56,674 nucleotides of DNA from Sphingopyxis sp. (GTDB lineage Bacteria; Pseudomonadota; Alphaproteobacteria; Sphingomonadales; Sphingomonadaceae): the NCBI RefSeq assembly GCF_016793825.1, contig NZ_JAEULM010000034.1, positions 1 to 56,674 on the forward strand, in the 5' to 3' direction. This document shows positions 48,201 to 56,508 of the stretch, piece after piece. Numbering within the stretch: position 1 is the first letter of the stretch; every line of letters starts with the position of its first letter. Under the pieces are notes generated by a model. The model did no database searches. It was given only the letters and a program-made list of their open reading frames with translations, and was not told the DNA's origin. A program made the translations under genes and the position numbers.

Positions 48201-50423
48201 GATCGAATAATGGACGCTGCGCTCGATCGTTTCGATCACGCCGCCATTTTCGTCCTTCACCACAGCAACGAGCCTGTTTTCGCCTTCGCGGATTTCGAGG
48301 CCGCGCCACAGGCTGACCGCGAGGAGACCATCGCCCGACTTCGTGGTTCCTTCAAACGTCAGGTCGTCGGCAGGCTTGCCGTTGACCGTCAGCGCGACCT
48401 TCTGGCTGGGCGCATGCTTGATCGCGGCGCGGATCGCCTTGGTGCGCGGGTTATGGTCGATTTCCGGGAAGAGCCAGCCGATGCCCGGCGTTTGCCCGGC
48501 GAGCCAGTCGCGGTTCGCGCCGGCGGCATCGGGATCGCTGATCGGCGTGGGTGCCATGAAGCTGTGGCTGTTCGGCGCCGCGCGCGGGGCGGCGACGGCG
48601 GCCCGGAAGTCGGCGCGCTTCAGCGAGCCGCCGCGCCCCTCGACAAAGCGCGAGATGGGGCTGCCCGCGCTCGCGGTGGAGCGGGCGCAGTCGATCGGCT
48701 CCCGATCGAGCGGCATCGTTGACGGGTCGATCTGGACGACATGGAGGCCGGGACGGACGCCTTCGAAATGATAGCGGCCGTCTTCGTCGGTGACGGTATA
48801 GCTGCCGTCCTGCAACATGACGCGCACACCCGCGATACCGGGTGCCTTGCCCGGGTCGACGGCGCAGCCGCCGTCGGTCACACGGCCGATGATCGTCATG
48901 CGGTCGCCAAGCTGGTCGCGTTTGATCGAGATCGTCGCTTCGGCGATATTGCTTTCGGTCCCGCGATTGTCGGCCGCCGACGCGCGGTTCAGGGCATTGC
49001 CCGGCTGTGCCGAGACGATGACTTCGGCGACATAGGTCAGCAGCACGGTGCCTGACGGCGCAACCGGAGGCAGAAGGACGGTGAAGTCGCGGCCGTTGGC
49101 ATCGACATTGGCGTCGATGCGCAAGCCGTTCGCGCGCACGGTATCGGCGCGAAGGCGCATCCCGGCGGGCAGGGTATCGCTGACCGTCACCGAGCCCGTC
49201 GAGCGTCGCGCGTCGCGGTTTGCTACCTCGATGCGGTATTGCACGACATCGCCCGGGACGGCTGTCTGTGTCGACGTTGTCTTGCGCAGCGTCAGCGGCA
49301 GGCCGGGCTGATCGACAGGGATATCGACGCGGACGGGCGCCGGGCTGTCGAGCGTGAATTCCAGCGCATAGCTTGCGTCGGTAATGGTGAACGGCAGGCC
49401 GTCATCGGGTCGGCGGAGACCCGCAAGATCCGCAGCGCTCGACTTCGAGGGCGCGGTATAAGGCGCGGGCGGCTCGACCACCAATCGGTAGGAGCCGGGC
49501 GCGACGAAGGGGAAGCGATAGTCGCCGGGGGGAAAGGTATAGACCTTTCCGCCTGCATCGGTGACATTCTGCCCCGTGATGACCGTCGAGGGATAGGCGC
49601 TGACGCCATCATCGCCGAATACCTGCGCGGGCTGGCCGGTCGCGGTGTTGATCAGCGTGACACGGCTGCCCGGAACGGCCGCGCCGTCGCCGCTGTCGAA
49701 AACGATGCCGAAGGGATCGACGAGGAAGTCGATCGTCGCGATCGCGACAAGACTGGCATTCGCCTGGTCGGTGACGCGCAGTTGGATCGGCGTTCCCGGA
49801 TTGACCGACAGGCGGCAATCGCCCGGAACGACCGCGGGCGGAACGCCGATCGTATTGATAAATCCGACAAACTCGCCGCTGTTCGCGGCGGTTTCGGTGA
49901 GCGTGATTCGTTCGCTGTCGCCATTGGCAAGATCGAGAATGACCGGGAGCGTATCGATCGCGTTCGGGTTGACGTTCGCCGAGGCAAGCGTGACGCCGAC
50001 CACCAGCACTTCTCCGGCGCGAAACGCATCGCTGCTCTGAAGGGAAGCGGGTGAGGTCGACATGCCCGCGTAGACGCCGGTCAGTTGAATCAATTCGCCG
50101 CCGCCATTCGATGCGGCAAGGCTTTGCGCGGCGATGATCGATCCGCCGCACAGGGTCGGGCGAAGCGGAACTGACTTGTTCCCACCTTCGTTCAGGATGC
50201 GGTACGTCTTGATGACGGGCTGGTCGGGCGGACGCGACGTCACCGTCACATCGACGCGGTTCGACAGCGTCTGGCCGGGCTGGCCGCCAATCTGGCTATT
50301 GTCGGTCCACTGCGCCGACGCGGTGTTGGAAATGACCTGGGCATACGCAGCCGGCGTCACGGGCAGCGAAGCTGCCGCGATCAGCGCGGTCACGAAGGAC
50401 AGATATTTCCGGTGGAATGTCAT
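45294..50423 (-). CDS. Giant surface protein: DUF11 and CarboxypepD_reg-like domains plus outer-membrane barrel
   Basis: 1,709 residues from the ATG at 50423 (MTFHRKYLSF). A signal peptide ends near AAYAQ (29). Secreted region 30-370 is beta-rich. A DUF11-like repeat at about 378-480 (PLTLRKTTSTQTAVPGDVV; VTVSDTLPAGMRLRAD) is followed by a SdrD/CarboxypepD_reg-like domain at about 508-565 (VMLQDGSYTVTDEDGRYHF). A segment at about 965-1100 carries the YDIDYLAGTIRF and GPYQLGARDILPNSERIVIE motifs, reminiscent of large outer-membrane secretion/gliding proteins such as SprA. The C-terminal 600 residues alternate polar and hydrophobic in barrel style. Last gene of a four-gene secreted locus; function unknown. 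Confidence 0.8.
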   Translation of the reverse strand: MTFHRKYLSFVTALIAAASLPVTPAAYAQVISNTASAQWTDNSQIGGQPGQTLSNRVDVTVTSRPPDQPVIKTYRILNEGGNKSVPLRPTLCGGSIIAAQSLAASNGGGELIQLTGVYAGMSTSPASLQSSDAFRAGEVLVVGVTLASANVNPNAIDTLPVILDLANGDSERITLTETAANSGEFVGFINTIGVPPAVVPGDCRLSVNPGTPIQLRVTDQANASLVAIATIDFLVDPFGIVFDSGDGAAVPGSRVTLINTATGQPAQVFGDDGVSAYPSTVITGQNVTDAGGKVYTFPPGDYRFPFVAPGSYRLVVEPPAPYTAPSKSSAADLAGLRRPDDGLPFTITDASYALEFTLDSPAPVRVDIPVDQPGLPLTLRKTTSTQTAVPGDVVQYRIEVANRDARRSTGSVTVSDTLPAGMRLRADTVRANGLRIDANVDANGRDFTVLLPPVAPSGTVLLTYVAEVIVSAQPGNALNRASAADNRGTESNIAEATISIKRDQLGDRMTIIGRVTDGGCAVDPGKAPGIAGVRVMLQDGSYTVTDEDGRYHFEGVRPGLHVVQIDPSTMPLDREPIDCARSTASAGSPISRFVEGRGGSLKRADFRAAVAAPRAAPNSHSFMAPTPISDPDAAGANRDWLAGQTPGIGWLFPEIDHNPRTKAIRAAIKHAPSQKVALTVNGKPADDLTFEGTTKSGDGLLAVSLWRGLEIREGENRLVAVVKDENGGVIETIERSVHYSITPMRATLIREKSVLIADGVTRPVIAVRLTDRDGKPIRAGLTGDFSVPAPYYPAVEADAQQALQLAGLERAQPVWRIDGDDGIAYIELEPTTASGTLSMDFNFRDDKIERRQTIETWLDPGDRPWTVVGFAAGTLGYNTLDDRMEPVADTLDDLNADARLALYAKGRVQGKWLMTLAYDSDKDKDDARFGGVIDPRAYYTIYADRNETRYDAASVRKLYLRLERPQFYAMFGDIETGISEPQLARYQRALNGGKAEYRGRNLAATAFVADTPYRFRRDEIQGNGLTGPYQLGARDILPNSERIVIETRDRLHSERIVESVSLTRNIDYDIDYLAGTIRFRSPVLSRSSSLDPQFIVAEYEVDGIGERVLNAGGRVSYQSNDEKLRVGATFIHDEDNDAKTNLGGVDARYRPSIDTEVRAEYAVSDAKARNGGVAAGTAKAWLVEAEHHSSNADFLAYVREREAGFGTGQLNRGEDGTRKFGFDARLKASRALSITGSAWQEDYLDIDARRRAARALVEYDNGTTVFRAGLTHADDRLSDSSRNTSNIVQLGATQRMFDKKLELDAQTEFALGGKDGSVDFPTRHRIGARYAVTRDVNLVGSYEIADGDTVRARTARIGFDLAPWAGARLLATANQQDIGEYGPRAFAAYGLSQSLKLDEHWSIDLSLDGNRTLGGIRAQDVLNVDQPVASGGFLGSNGTLTEDFTAISAGATYRSDRWTLTGRAEYRDGELANRYGLTLGGLRQLGEGQAVGALFTYAKASGAGATPTTEVITFEASWAHRPADSRVAWLNKSEFRSDKVRDAIAGQAGPVGDIALTIDGDATSRRLLNSLSINWTPLGDRGIGGGDNWYERAEIGFFWGTRYNFDRFGADDVKGWSNLLGADFRFNLSENVDVGASGTARIGTGGDTVAWAGGPTVTLAPMKNANITFGYNFAGFHDRDFEDARFSRSGAYVTFKLKFDQTSFAGLGL

Positions 50424-50440
50424 CGCTGGTCCCGAAGAGG

Positions 50441-50477
50441 GCAGCGGGAGCGCGCTTTCCGGCGCCACTCCCGCTGT
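50441..50477 (-). other. Intergenic hairpin between two surface-locus genes
   Basis: GCAGCGGGAG (50441-50450) pairs with CTCCCGCTGT (50468-50477), nine to ten base pairs with a 17-base loop. No T tract follows on the minus strand. It may stabilise the upstream mRNA, or lower expression of the giant protein relative to the small DUF11 proteins. Confidence 0.5.
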
Positions 50478-50494
50478 CCCGTCCTTCCGTCAGG

Positions 50495-51556
50495 TCAGTT
50501 GACCGTCGCGCGGAAAACGAGCGTGCTCGCCGCGCCGGCCGCGACCGATGCGATCGTGCCCGACACGTTCGGCGCGGTGTAACTGCCGCCTGCACTCCCA
50601 TTGAAGTTGCAGGTGGTGCCGGTCAGGGTGCCGCCGAGCAGGATCGAGCTTGTCACGAAGGTGAGCTGGCTCGGGACCGGGTCGGTGATCAGCACCGATG
50701 TAGCCGGCACGCTGCCGCTGTTGGACACTGCGATGCAATATTCGACGACCGCACCCGGGATCAGCTTTGGATTCGTCGTTCCGTTGATCGGGTCCGAAAT
50801 GACGCGGCTGCTCTTGGCGACCGCCAGCGTTGCCGTCTGCACCGTATAGTCGTCCGCCGCGCTGTGCGCGGCATCGCGCACCGCGTCGTTCACCCCGGCG
50901 ATGGTATCGGCGAATACCGTATCCTTGCCGGCGGTGTTGGCGCTGGTCGTTTCGGTGATCGCGGCGCCCTGGCTACCCACCGTGCCGCCTTCGCGGGCAG
51001 TAGCACGCAACTGGACCCCGGCGACGGCGTTGTTGGCAAGGCCGGCCGGAATATCGGCGACGATGAACAGGCGGATCGGCGTATCGACCGCCAGTTCGTC
51101 GATATAGGTCACGAGCGTATCGCCCGTATCCCAGCTTCCGACAGTGCCGGACGAGGTATTGTCGCGATAAATCCGGACGCTGCCGACATTGAACGTGTCG
51201 GTACCCCCATGCGCGGCGGTTCCGCCGGCGATCTGGGTCGCGGCAAGTTCAAAGTCGAGCACTTCGTTCGAGCTGTTGGTGAGCTGGAACGTCGTGACGG
51301 CGTTGGTCTGTCCCGGCACGACATTGGTCGTGACCGTACCCACTTCTTCGACAAGCAGGTTGATCTTGCGGTCGACCGTAAAGGTATCGGACGCCGTCTG
51401 CGAACCCTGCGCGACGCCACCGACCTGATAGGTGACGGTGGCGGTATTTGTAATCGAGGCGCCTGCGGTCGTCCCGGCTGCGAATGCCGGGTTGGCAACG
51501 ACGACGGACGCCGCTGCCAGACCGATGGAGCCCCAGTAAGTCAGCTTGCTGGTCAT
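50495..51556 (-). CDS. Secreted DUF11-type repeat protein
   Basis: 353 residues with a signal peptide (GSIGLAAASVVVANPAFAA) and AGGAG seven bases before the ATG. The mature part is Thr/Ser/Ala-rich beta sheet: ASITNTATVTYQVGGVAQG (partly shared with the start of the giant protein), and a C-terminal DUF11 unit (PGAVVEYCIAVSNSGSVPATSVLITDPVPSQLTF in pieces). DUF11 domains are Ig-like repeats of bacterial surface proteins. It lies between a 155-residue secreted protein and the giant barrel protein in the same direction. Confidence 0.82.
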   Translation of the reverse strand: MTSKLTYWGSIGLAAASVVVANPAFAAGTTAGASITNTATVTYQVGGVAQGSQTASDTFTVDRKINLLVEEVGTVTTNVVPGQTNAVTTFQLTNSSNEVLDFELAATQIAGGTAAHGGTDTFNVGSVRIYRDNTSSGTVGSWDTGDTLVTYIDELAVDTPIRLFIVADIPAGLANNAVAGVQLRATAREGGTVGSQGAAITETTSANTAGKDTVFADTIAGVNDAVRDAAHSAADDYTVQTATLAVAKSSRVISDPINGTTNPKLIPGAVVEYCIAVSNSGSVPATSVLITDPVPSQLTFVTSSILLGGTLTGTTCNFNGSAGGSYTAPNVSGTIASVAAGAASTLVFRATVN

Positions 51557-51630
51557 AGCTGATCTCCTAGGCTTGGGTCGGCTGCCTGATCCCCACCGCT
51601 GGCAACCGTTAAGCGGCTTTATTCAAACAC

Positions 51631-52098
51631 TTATTTGACAACCCCCCGAAACATCAGTTTGCCGGTCGCGCCCGCCGGGATCGGCTTTTGAAAGGCCCAG
51701 CGGATGTGCGTGACATCGGCCGGCTGTGCCGCGCGTCGGGTTCCGTCGGGCTGCATGACGCTCAGCGTTTCGAGCGTACCCCACGCCTTGCCGCCATCGA
51801 CCGAGACGAGCGGGCTGTTATTGCCGGCGCCAGCAAAGCGTACGGCCGACGGCATCGGGTTCGTGATCACGAACCGGTCGGCAGGCTGTGCACCCGCGTT
51901 GCGATAATTGAGTACGAAGACGAGCCGGTCGCCGGGAACGACGATCTTCGGCTCTTCGAGCAGAACCCGCTCCTTGCCGGCGGCATCGGTGGTCACGCGC
52001 TCCACGAACACGCTGTTGTCGAGCGCGACCTGGTTGGCGGCATAGGCCGGGGCGGGAACAACGGCGGCCAGAAATATCAGGAATGCCTTGATATTCAT
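51631..52098 (-). CDS. Small secreted DUF11-like protein
   Basis: 155 residues. Signal peptide IKAFLIFLAAVVPAPAYAA. The rest is one DUF11-like Ig domain: VVPGDRLVFVLNYRNAGAQPADRFVITNPMPSAVRFAG (in parts: VLNYRNAGAQPADRFVI). The ATG shares a base with the stop of the upstream 335-residue gene (TGATG). The single-domain form may be a subunit or cap of a surface polymer built with the two larger DUF11 proteins. Confidence 0.8.
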   Translation of the reverse strand: MNIKAFLIFLAAVVPAPAYAANQVALDNSVFVERVTTDAAGKERVLLEEPKIVVPGDRLVFVLNYRNAGAQPADRFVITNPMPSAVRFAGAGNNSPLVSVDGGKAWGTLETLSVMQPDGTRRAAQPADVTHIRWAFQKPIPAGATGKLMFRGVVK

Positions 52099-53105
52099 CA
52101 GTTTATCCTCGTCTGGAAGGTGACGGCGCGGGTTTGGCCACCGGCAACGGTGCCAAGGCCGACACGGATGCGCGTGCCATTGTAATCACCGGCATCGGTG
52201 TCGGCGGCGTCGGTCAGGCCGCTGCCGCCCAGTGTGATGGACCCGGCGACGTAAGCGGTGTTCGCCGGGATATTGTCGGTGATCGCGAGCCCGTTCACCG
52301 AACCCGATCCGGCGACTGTCGCGGTGATGGTGTAGGTGATCGTTGCGCCGGGAAGCGGCTCGCTGCCGCCGAACGGATCGACGACGGTTGCCGACTTGAC
52401 GAGCGTCACGGTCGCGGCCGCGACGCGGAATGCGCCATTGTCCTGGCCGTCGGCGCCGGTCGAGCCGACGATCGCATCGCCGCCGCCTTCGCCCTGGCCG
52501 GCAAAGCTCGTTCCCGGTGCCCCGGTGCCTGTTTTCGCGGCCGCGACCAGGGTCACGATACCGCGATTGCCGTCGACGACGGCGCCCGGGGTCGTTGCGA
52601 TCACGAAGACGCGGACGCTTTGGTCGGGATTCAGCACCGGATCGTTCGTGCCCGGTGCATACAGCGTGTCGGTGCTGGAATCGAAAATGCCGTCGCCGTT
52701 GTCGATATAGATCTGCGTGACGACGGGATCGTAGTTGTCGCCGCCGACATTGGCGATCGTGCTGAGGCCGAACGCTTCCTGCCCGTTTCCGGTATTGGTC
52801 ACCGAAAAGGTCAGCACCTGGCCCGTTGCGCCCGGTACGGTCGGCACGTCGGACGGGTTGCCGGACGCCACCGTGACGTCAAGCCGCTCGTCCACCCGCA
52901 GGTCGACGCGGTTCGAATCGATGGTCTGCGTGCCCGAACCATTGTCGAAGCTCGCGGTGGCGGTGTTGCTGATCGTGGTGCCTGCGCGGGTACCGGCGGC
53001 AAAGGCCGGCGTTGGCGACGTGAGCGTCGTGGCGAGCGCAAGGGCAATGGCAGAGGGAAATAGAAGCTTATGATGCTTCGCGCCCCCCACAGGCGCTTTC
53101 ATCAT
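52098..53105 (-). CDS. Secreted DUF11-type protein, first gene of the surface locus
   Basis: 335 residues from the ATG at 53105, with GGAG eight bases upstream; the longer upstream frame is not needed. Signal peptide LLFPSAIALALATTLTSPTPAFAA. The mature N-terminus repeats the ISNTATASFDNGSGTQTIDSNRVDLRV pattern (partial) found in the other locus members. The C-terminal DUF11 unit is GATITYTITATVAGSGSVNGLAITDNIPANTAY (in parts). A calcium-like DNGDGIFD loop is present. It starts the operon. Confidence 0.82.
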   Translation of the reverse strand: MMKAPVGGAKHHKLLFPSAIALALATTLTSPTPAFAAGTRAGTTISNTATASFDNGSGTQTIDSNRVDLRVDERLDVTVASGNPSDVPTVPGATGQVLTFSVTNTGNGQEAFGLSTIANVGGDNYDPVVTQIYIDNGDGIFDSSTDTLYAPGTNDPVLNPDQSVRVFVIATTPGAVVDGNRGIVTLVAAAKTGTGAPGTSFAGQGEGGGDAIVGSTGADGQDNGAFRVAAATVTLVKSATVVDPFGGSEPLPGATITYTITATVAGSGSVNGLAITDNIPANTAYVAGSITLGGSGLTDAADTDAGDYNGTRIRVGLGTVAGGQTRAVTFQTRIN

Positions 53106-53302
53106 GTTTTTGACTCCAAATGCTGGTCTGTTGCCGCCGTCATCGGAGAAAAAGGGTAATTTCTGGTTAAAATACCGATTGAAAACGGGGTTTTGCTCCA
53201 AATGGAGACATGTCCCTCGCTCGGTTCGCCGCAAATCCCGCGGGCTGGCGCGACAGGTAAAGGTCGCGTAAGACGAAGAGGTTAACCGGGGAGGGACGCC
53301 AC

Positions 53303-54502
53303 GTGGCCGAAGACAGGGGAAGAAAGGACGCACATCAGGCGCCCGTCGATCCCCTGCGCCAGATCGAAATCGATGATTTTCGGCGCGACCGGTTGCTGGC
53401 GGCGCTTTCGCTCATCGTCGGGGCGAGTTTCTGCCTTGCGCTACCCTTCGCGTTGAAGGCGGGGGCCGAGTTCTTCCTGCCGCTGACCGCGGCGATCGTC
53501 ATCTCCATCGCTCTGGTGCCGCCGCTTGAATGGCTCGAACGGCGGCGCGTGCCTTCGGGGCTTGCGGCGTTCCTATCGCTTGCGGGTTTCGTTGCGATCG
53601 TCAACGCGGCGCTGGCGATCATCGTGCTTCCTGCAACCGGCTGGTTTGCAAGAATCCCCGAATCGATCCCGCGGATCCAGAGCAACCTTGCCCCGCTCAT
53701 CGATTTTTACTCGAGTTTGCAGAAATTTGTCGATCGCACCCTGACCTCGGTCGCGACCGGTACCGAGGCAACGGCCCAGGCTGTTGCCGCACAGGCGCCG
53801 TCATCGGTCATCGACTATTTCATATCGGCTGCGCCAGCAGCGGCGATTCAGCTCTTTTTCGCCGTACTCGTCATCTTCTTTTTCCTCGCCGGCTGGACGC
53901 GCCTTCGTCGCGGCACGATCCGCCGTCGCGGCAGCTTCGACGGCGCTCTGCAGACCGCGCGGGTGATCCAGAATGTCGTCGATGCGACGGCCGACTATCT
54001 GGCGACGATCACGATGATCAACGCGATCCTGGGGCTCGTCGTTGCCCTGCTGCTATGGGCGCTGGGTATGCCGTCCCCTTTCATGTGGGGCGGGATCGTC
54101 AGTATCTGCAATTTCGTGCCTTATCTGGGGCCGATCGTCGCCGCCACGCTTCTCGGGCTTGGCGGGTTGATGACATTCGACGCAGTCGGATTTGCGCTGT
54201 TGCCGGCGCTGATCTTCATCGGAGTTCATCTGGTCGAGGCGAATCTCGTCACGCCGCTGGTGCTCGGCAAGCGGCTGACGATCAATCCGCTGCTGATTCT
54301 GGTGTCGCTGAGCTTCTGGGGGTGGGTGTGGGGAACACCCGGTGCGCTGCTGGCTGTCCCCTTACTGTTGATCCTCCAGACGATCCTTGCTTCGACGGGA
54401 ACACCGGATTTGGCCGGTTTTCTCTTCGAACATGGCACGCTGACCACGGCCGAGGAAGTGCGCGATCGCTTAAATCGCACGAAGGAGGAAAGCGACGGTT
54501 GA
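53303..54502 (+). CDS. AI-2E/PerM family membrane transporter
   Basis: 399 residues from GTG with GGGAGGG seven bases upstream. About eight membrane spans, including LSLIVGASFCLALPFAL and PAAAIQLFFAVLVIFFFLAG. The C-terminal family signature is LGMPSPFMWGGIVSICNFVPYLGPIVAATLLGLGG and VEANLVTPLVLGKRLTINPL (both in parts). Members include possible AI-2 exporters, Na+(Li+)/H+ antiporters and permeases; the substrate is not predictable. Divergent from the surface locus, sharing a 197-bp upstream region. Confidence 0.9.
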   Translation: MAEDRGRKDAHQAPVDPLRQIEIDDFRRDRLLAALSLIVGASFCLALPFALKAGAEFFLPLTAAIVISIALVPPLEWLERRRVPSGLAAFLSLAGFVAIVNAALAIIVLPATGWFARIPESIPRIQSNLAPLIDFYSSLQKFVDRTLTSVATGTEATAQAVAAQAPSSVIDYFISAAPAAAIQLFFAVLVIFFFLAGWTRLRRGTIRRRGSFDGALQTARVIQNVVDATADYLATITMINAILGLVVALLLWALGMPSPFMWGGIVSICNFVPYLGPIVAATLLGLGGLMTFDAVGFALLPALIFIGVHLVEANLVTPLVLGKRLTINPLLILVSLSFWGWVWGTPGALLAVPLLLILQTILASTGTPDLAGFLFEHGTLTTAEEVRDRLNRTKEESDG

Positions 54503-54545
54503 CAGGCCGGAGCGCGGCGCATATTGGCGCTGCTCCCAAGCACAC

Positions 54546-54622
54546 GCGGGTGTAGCTCAGTTGGTTAGAGTGCCGGCCTGTCACGCCGGAGGTCGCGGGT
54601 TCGAGCCCCGTCACTCGCGCCA
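54546..54622 (+). tRNA. tRNA-Asp (anticodon GTC)
   Basis: Acceptor GCGGGTG/CACTCGC, D-arm AGCTCAGTTGGTTAGAGT, anticodon stem CCGGC/GCCGG with loop CTGTCAC (anticodon GTC), T-arm with GGTTCGAGCC and encoded CCA give a complete cloverleaf of 77 nt. Confidence 0.97.
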
Positions 54623-54702
54623 TTTCCTGTCCGTTAGGACGAAATGGCCACCGCGGCTTGGGGTTTTCCTTGATCCGAAATTGCTGGAACGGCGCAGGCT
54701 TG

Positions 54703-54933
54703 TCAGCCGCGCCATTTCCCCAGTTCCATCCAGCGCAAGAGCGGTTTCAGCGGCAATACCCAGACGATCCCGGCGGCCAGATAGAATAGCGCCTGCACAA
54801 GCACCGGCCAGGCGCCGACCCACGGCGAAAGCGCGACCACGATCGCCGCCCAGACAATGATCAGCGCGAGGATCATGAATATGCCGGCAGGCTTTCGCCA
54901 GCTTGGCGGCGGGTCGGCGGGAAGCTGGCTCAC
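54703..54933 (-). CDS. DUF2842 small membrane protein
   Basis: 76 residues with two membrane spans (IFMILALIIVWAAIVVAL and VLVQALFYLAAGIVWVLP) and WRKPAGIFM / ELGKWRG at the ends, matching DUF2842 of alphaproteobacteria. It overlaps the start of the cyclo-ligase gene stop region by four bases. Function unknown. Confidence 0.85.
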   Translation of the reverse strand: MSQLPADPPPSWRKPAGIFMILALIIVWAAIVVALSPWVGAWPVLVQALFYLAAGIVWVLPLKPLLRWMELGKWRG

Positions 54934-55508
54934 AGGCGGTCTCCGGTAATGATGAATTCCTGTTCGGTCAAAATCGCGTCGAGCACGATATCGGTCGGCT
55001 CGGCGGGCACGGCGTCAATTTCCTGCACCGACCAGCCTATGCCGATTCGGCGAATTGCGGGATAGCGCGCAAAATAGCGGTCGTAATGACCACCGCCCTG
55101 GCCGAGGCGCCCGCCCCGGCGATCGAAACCAACAAGCGGGCAGAAGATCAGTCCCGGCACAACGGCTTCGGCCGCGTCGGCAGGCTGCTGAGTGCTCCAG
55201 GGGCCCTTGATCAAGGTCTCACCCGGCGCCCAGCGTCGAAAATCCATCGTATCGACGCGCGCGGCGTGATGGGGCAGGGCAAGCGGGGGGTGGTCGGCGA
55301 GCATCGACAGGATGTCGGGTTCGTCACCCCAGGCCACATATCCCCCTACCGGCGGGCGATCGTCGAGGATCGCGGCGAGCGGTGCAGGAAGCGCGCGAAA
55401 GGCCCCCAGCCGCGACAGCACATCGAGATTGGCCGCAAAATGCTTCCGGCGAAAGCGCAGCTTTTCGCGCAAATTTCGCTTGTTCCGGGCGAGGTCTTCG
55501 GAAAGCAT
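54930..55508 (-). CDS. 5-formyltetrahydrofolate cyclo-ligase
   Basis: 192 residues. The substrate/ATP-binding loop is the glycine-rich FDRRGGRLGQGGGHYDRYF near residues 130-150, diagnostic of the family. The N-terminal RFRRKHF basic helix and WAPGETLIKGPW are also typical. It converts 5-formyl-THF to 5,10-methenyl-THF with ATP. Conserved next to zapA and 6S RNA, as in many proteobacteria (ygfA/fau position). Confidence 0.93.
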   Translation of the reverse strand: MLSEDLARNKRNLREKLRFRRKHFAANLDVLSRLGAFRALPAPLAAILDDRPPVGGYVAWGDEPDILSMLADHPPLALPHHAARVDTMDFRRWAPGETLIKGPWSTQQPADAAEAVVPGLIFCPLVGFDRRGGRLGQGGGHYDRYFARYPAIRRIGIGWSVQEIDAVPAEPTDIVLDAILTEQEFIITGDRL

Positions 55509-55511
55509 CTC

Positions 55512-55672
55512 TTTTCCGGCTCCTCGGAACCATAGATGGCGGGTGGCGGGACCACCATGGGTCGTTTGCTGGAAGATCCTCTGACGCCAGTAACGTCAGG
55601 TGGGGACCATATACGTCGGACCAGGGTCCGGGCAGGGACAGCCCCCTAGGATGATGTATCGCCTCAGGGATT
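55512..55672 (-). ncRNA. ssrS: Putative 6S RNA
   Basis: The zapA - gap - 5-formyl-THF cyclo-ligase arrangement is the usual site of 6S RNA. On the minus strand the gap begins near TCCCTGAGGCGATAC and contains a long imperfect hairpin with GGGGCTGTCCCTGCC, ACCCTGGTCC and GACGTTACTGGCGTCAG, giving the double-stranded rod with central bulge expected. Ends are approximate; closing pairs of the terminal stem were not fully verified. Confidence 0.5.
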
Positions 55673-55735
55673 TTCGCAAAAGCTCGTACCGGGCAGTGCC
55701 CGCCGTCCCCTATGTAGGGGTGGTGGCGCCGCGTC

Positions 55736-56158
55736 TCAAGGGATTTGCTCGACCTTGGTCGCAAGAGTTTCGATCCGGTCGGCGATCTCGATAAGCGCGC
55801 GGTCATGGGACGGGCGTGGCGCACCATCGGTGCGCGGAGCCTTCCTGATGGCGTCAAGTTCGGCCCGTGTGGCTTTGAGTTCATCGCGCGCCTGTGCTTC
55901 GCGGCTCTCGGCAAGCGCTACAGCGGCCCGAAGCGAATCCGACTGCGGCTCCGCCTTGTCGGCCTTTCCTCTGGCCTCCTGCGCTTCATCGGCGAGCATC
56001 AGCGCAGCGAAAAGCAATTGACGAGTTTCCGTGCCGCCCGGAATGCCCCGCACTTTTTCATCGACGGCGGTCGCGAGCTGGATAAGCTGCGATTCCTGCC
56101 CGTCGGCGCAGTGCACATCATAGATCCTGCCCGCGATGTTGAGTTTGACGTCAGCCAT
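55736..56158 (-). CDS. zapA: Cell division protein ZapA
   Basis: 140 residues. N-terminal ZapA domain: VKLNIAGRIYDVHCADGQESQ (partial), LIQLATAVDEKVR, TETRQLLFAALMLADE. A C-terminal coiled coil follows (SREAQARDELKATRAELDA). ZapA tetramers bundle FtsZ filaments. It overlaps the upstream small coiled-coil gene by eight bases. Confidence 0.93.
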   Translation of the reverse strand: MADVKLNIAGRIYDVHCADGQESQLIQLATAVDEKVRGIPGGTETRQLLFAALMLADEAQEARGKADKAEPQSDSLRAAVALAESREAQARDELKATRAELDAIRKAPRTDGAPRPSHDRALIEIADRIETLATKVEQIP

Positions 56159-56351
56159 TCTTTGCCTCCGTAATCAACCGGTCGAGCTCGCCAATAACGG
56201 CGGCAACCTCGGCCTTCAGCGCCGACTGGTCATTCGTCGCGGGTGCGGGGGCAGGGCGGGTCGCCCGTTCGGTCAGCGCTTTTTCGAGACGGCTCAGCGC
56301 CCGTTCGATACGGCCGATGGCCAGGCTGGATTCGTCGAGATCGAGTTCCAT
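56151..56351 (-). CDS. Small coiled-coil protein upstream of zapA
   Basis: 66 residues from the ATG at 56351 (MELDLDESSLAIGRIERAL). It is a single long helix with RALSRLEKALTER and LKAEVAAVIGELDRLITEA. It overlaps zapA and is conserved in this position in alphaproteobacteria. It may partner ZapA. Confidence 0.72.
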   Translation of the reverse strand: MELDLDESSLAIGRIERALSRLEKALTERATRPAPAPATNDQSALKAEVAAVIGELDRLITEAKNG

Positions 56352-56508
56352 GTCCAACGGGTAGCAGCGCCGGGGAGGGCGTGCAATCGCCTCTCAGTGC
56401 CGAAATGCGTGCTAATTTGTGCCGCGGGCGGTTGACTCCTGACCGTACGGCCGCGAAGGGCTGTCCCCACCGAATCCGGTCATCTTCATATCCTTTTCCG
56501 GGGAACTC

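Noticed and set aside
46146-48722. 858-codon open frame on the plus strand, antisense to the giant surface protein
   Set aside because: It is a GC-driven shadow frame; composition is biased (Arg/Ala/Asp/Val), it lacks a sensible start and domain, and the opposite strand has signal peptide and domain structure.
53106-53333. Longer N-terminus for the 335-residue DUF11 protein
   Set aside because: Would precede the signal peptide and overlap the divergent transporter start; the ATG at 53105 has its own ribosome-binding site.
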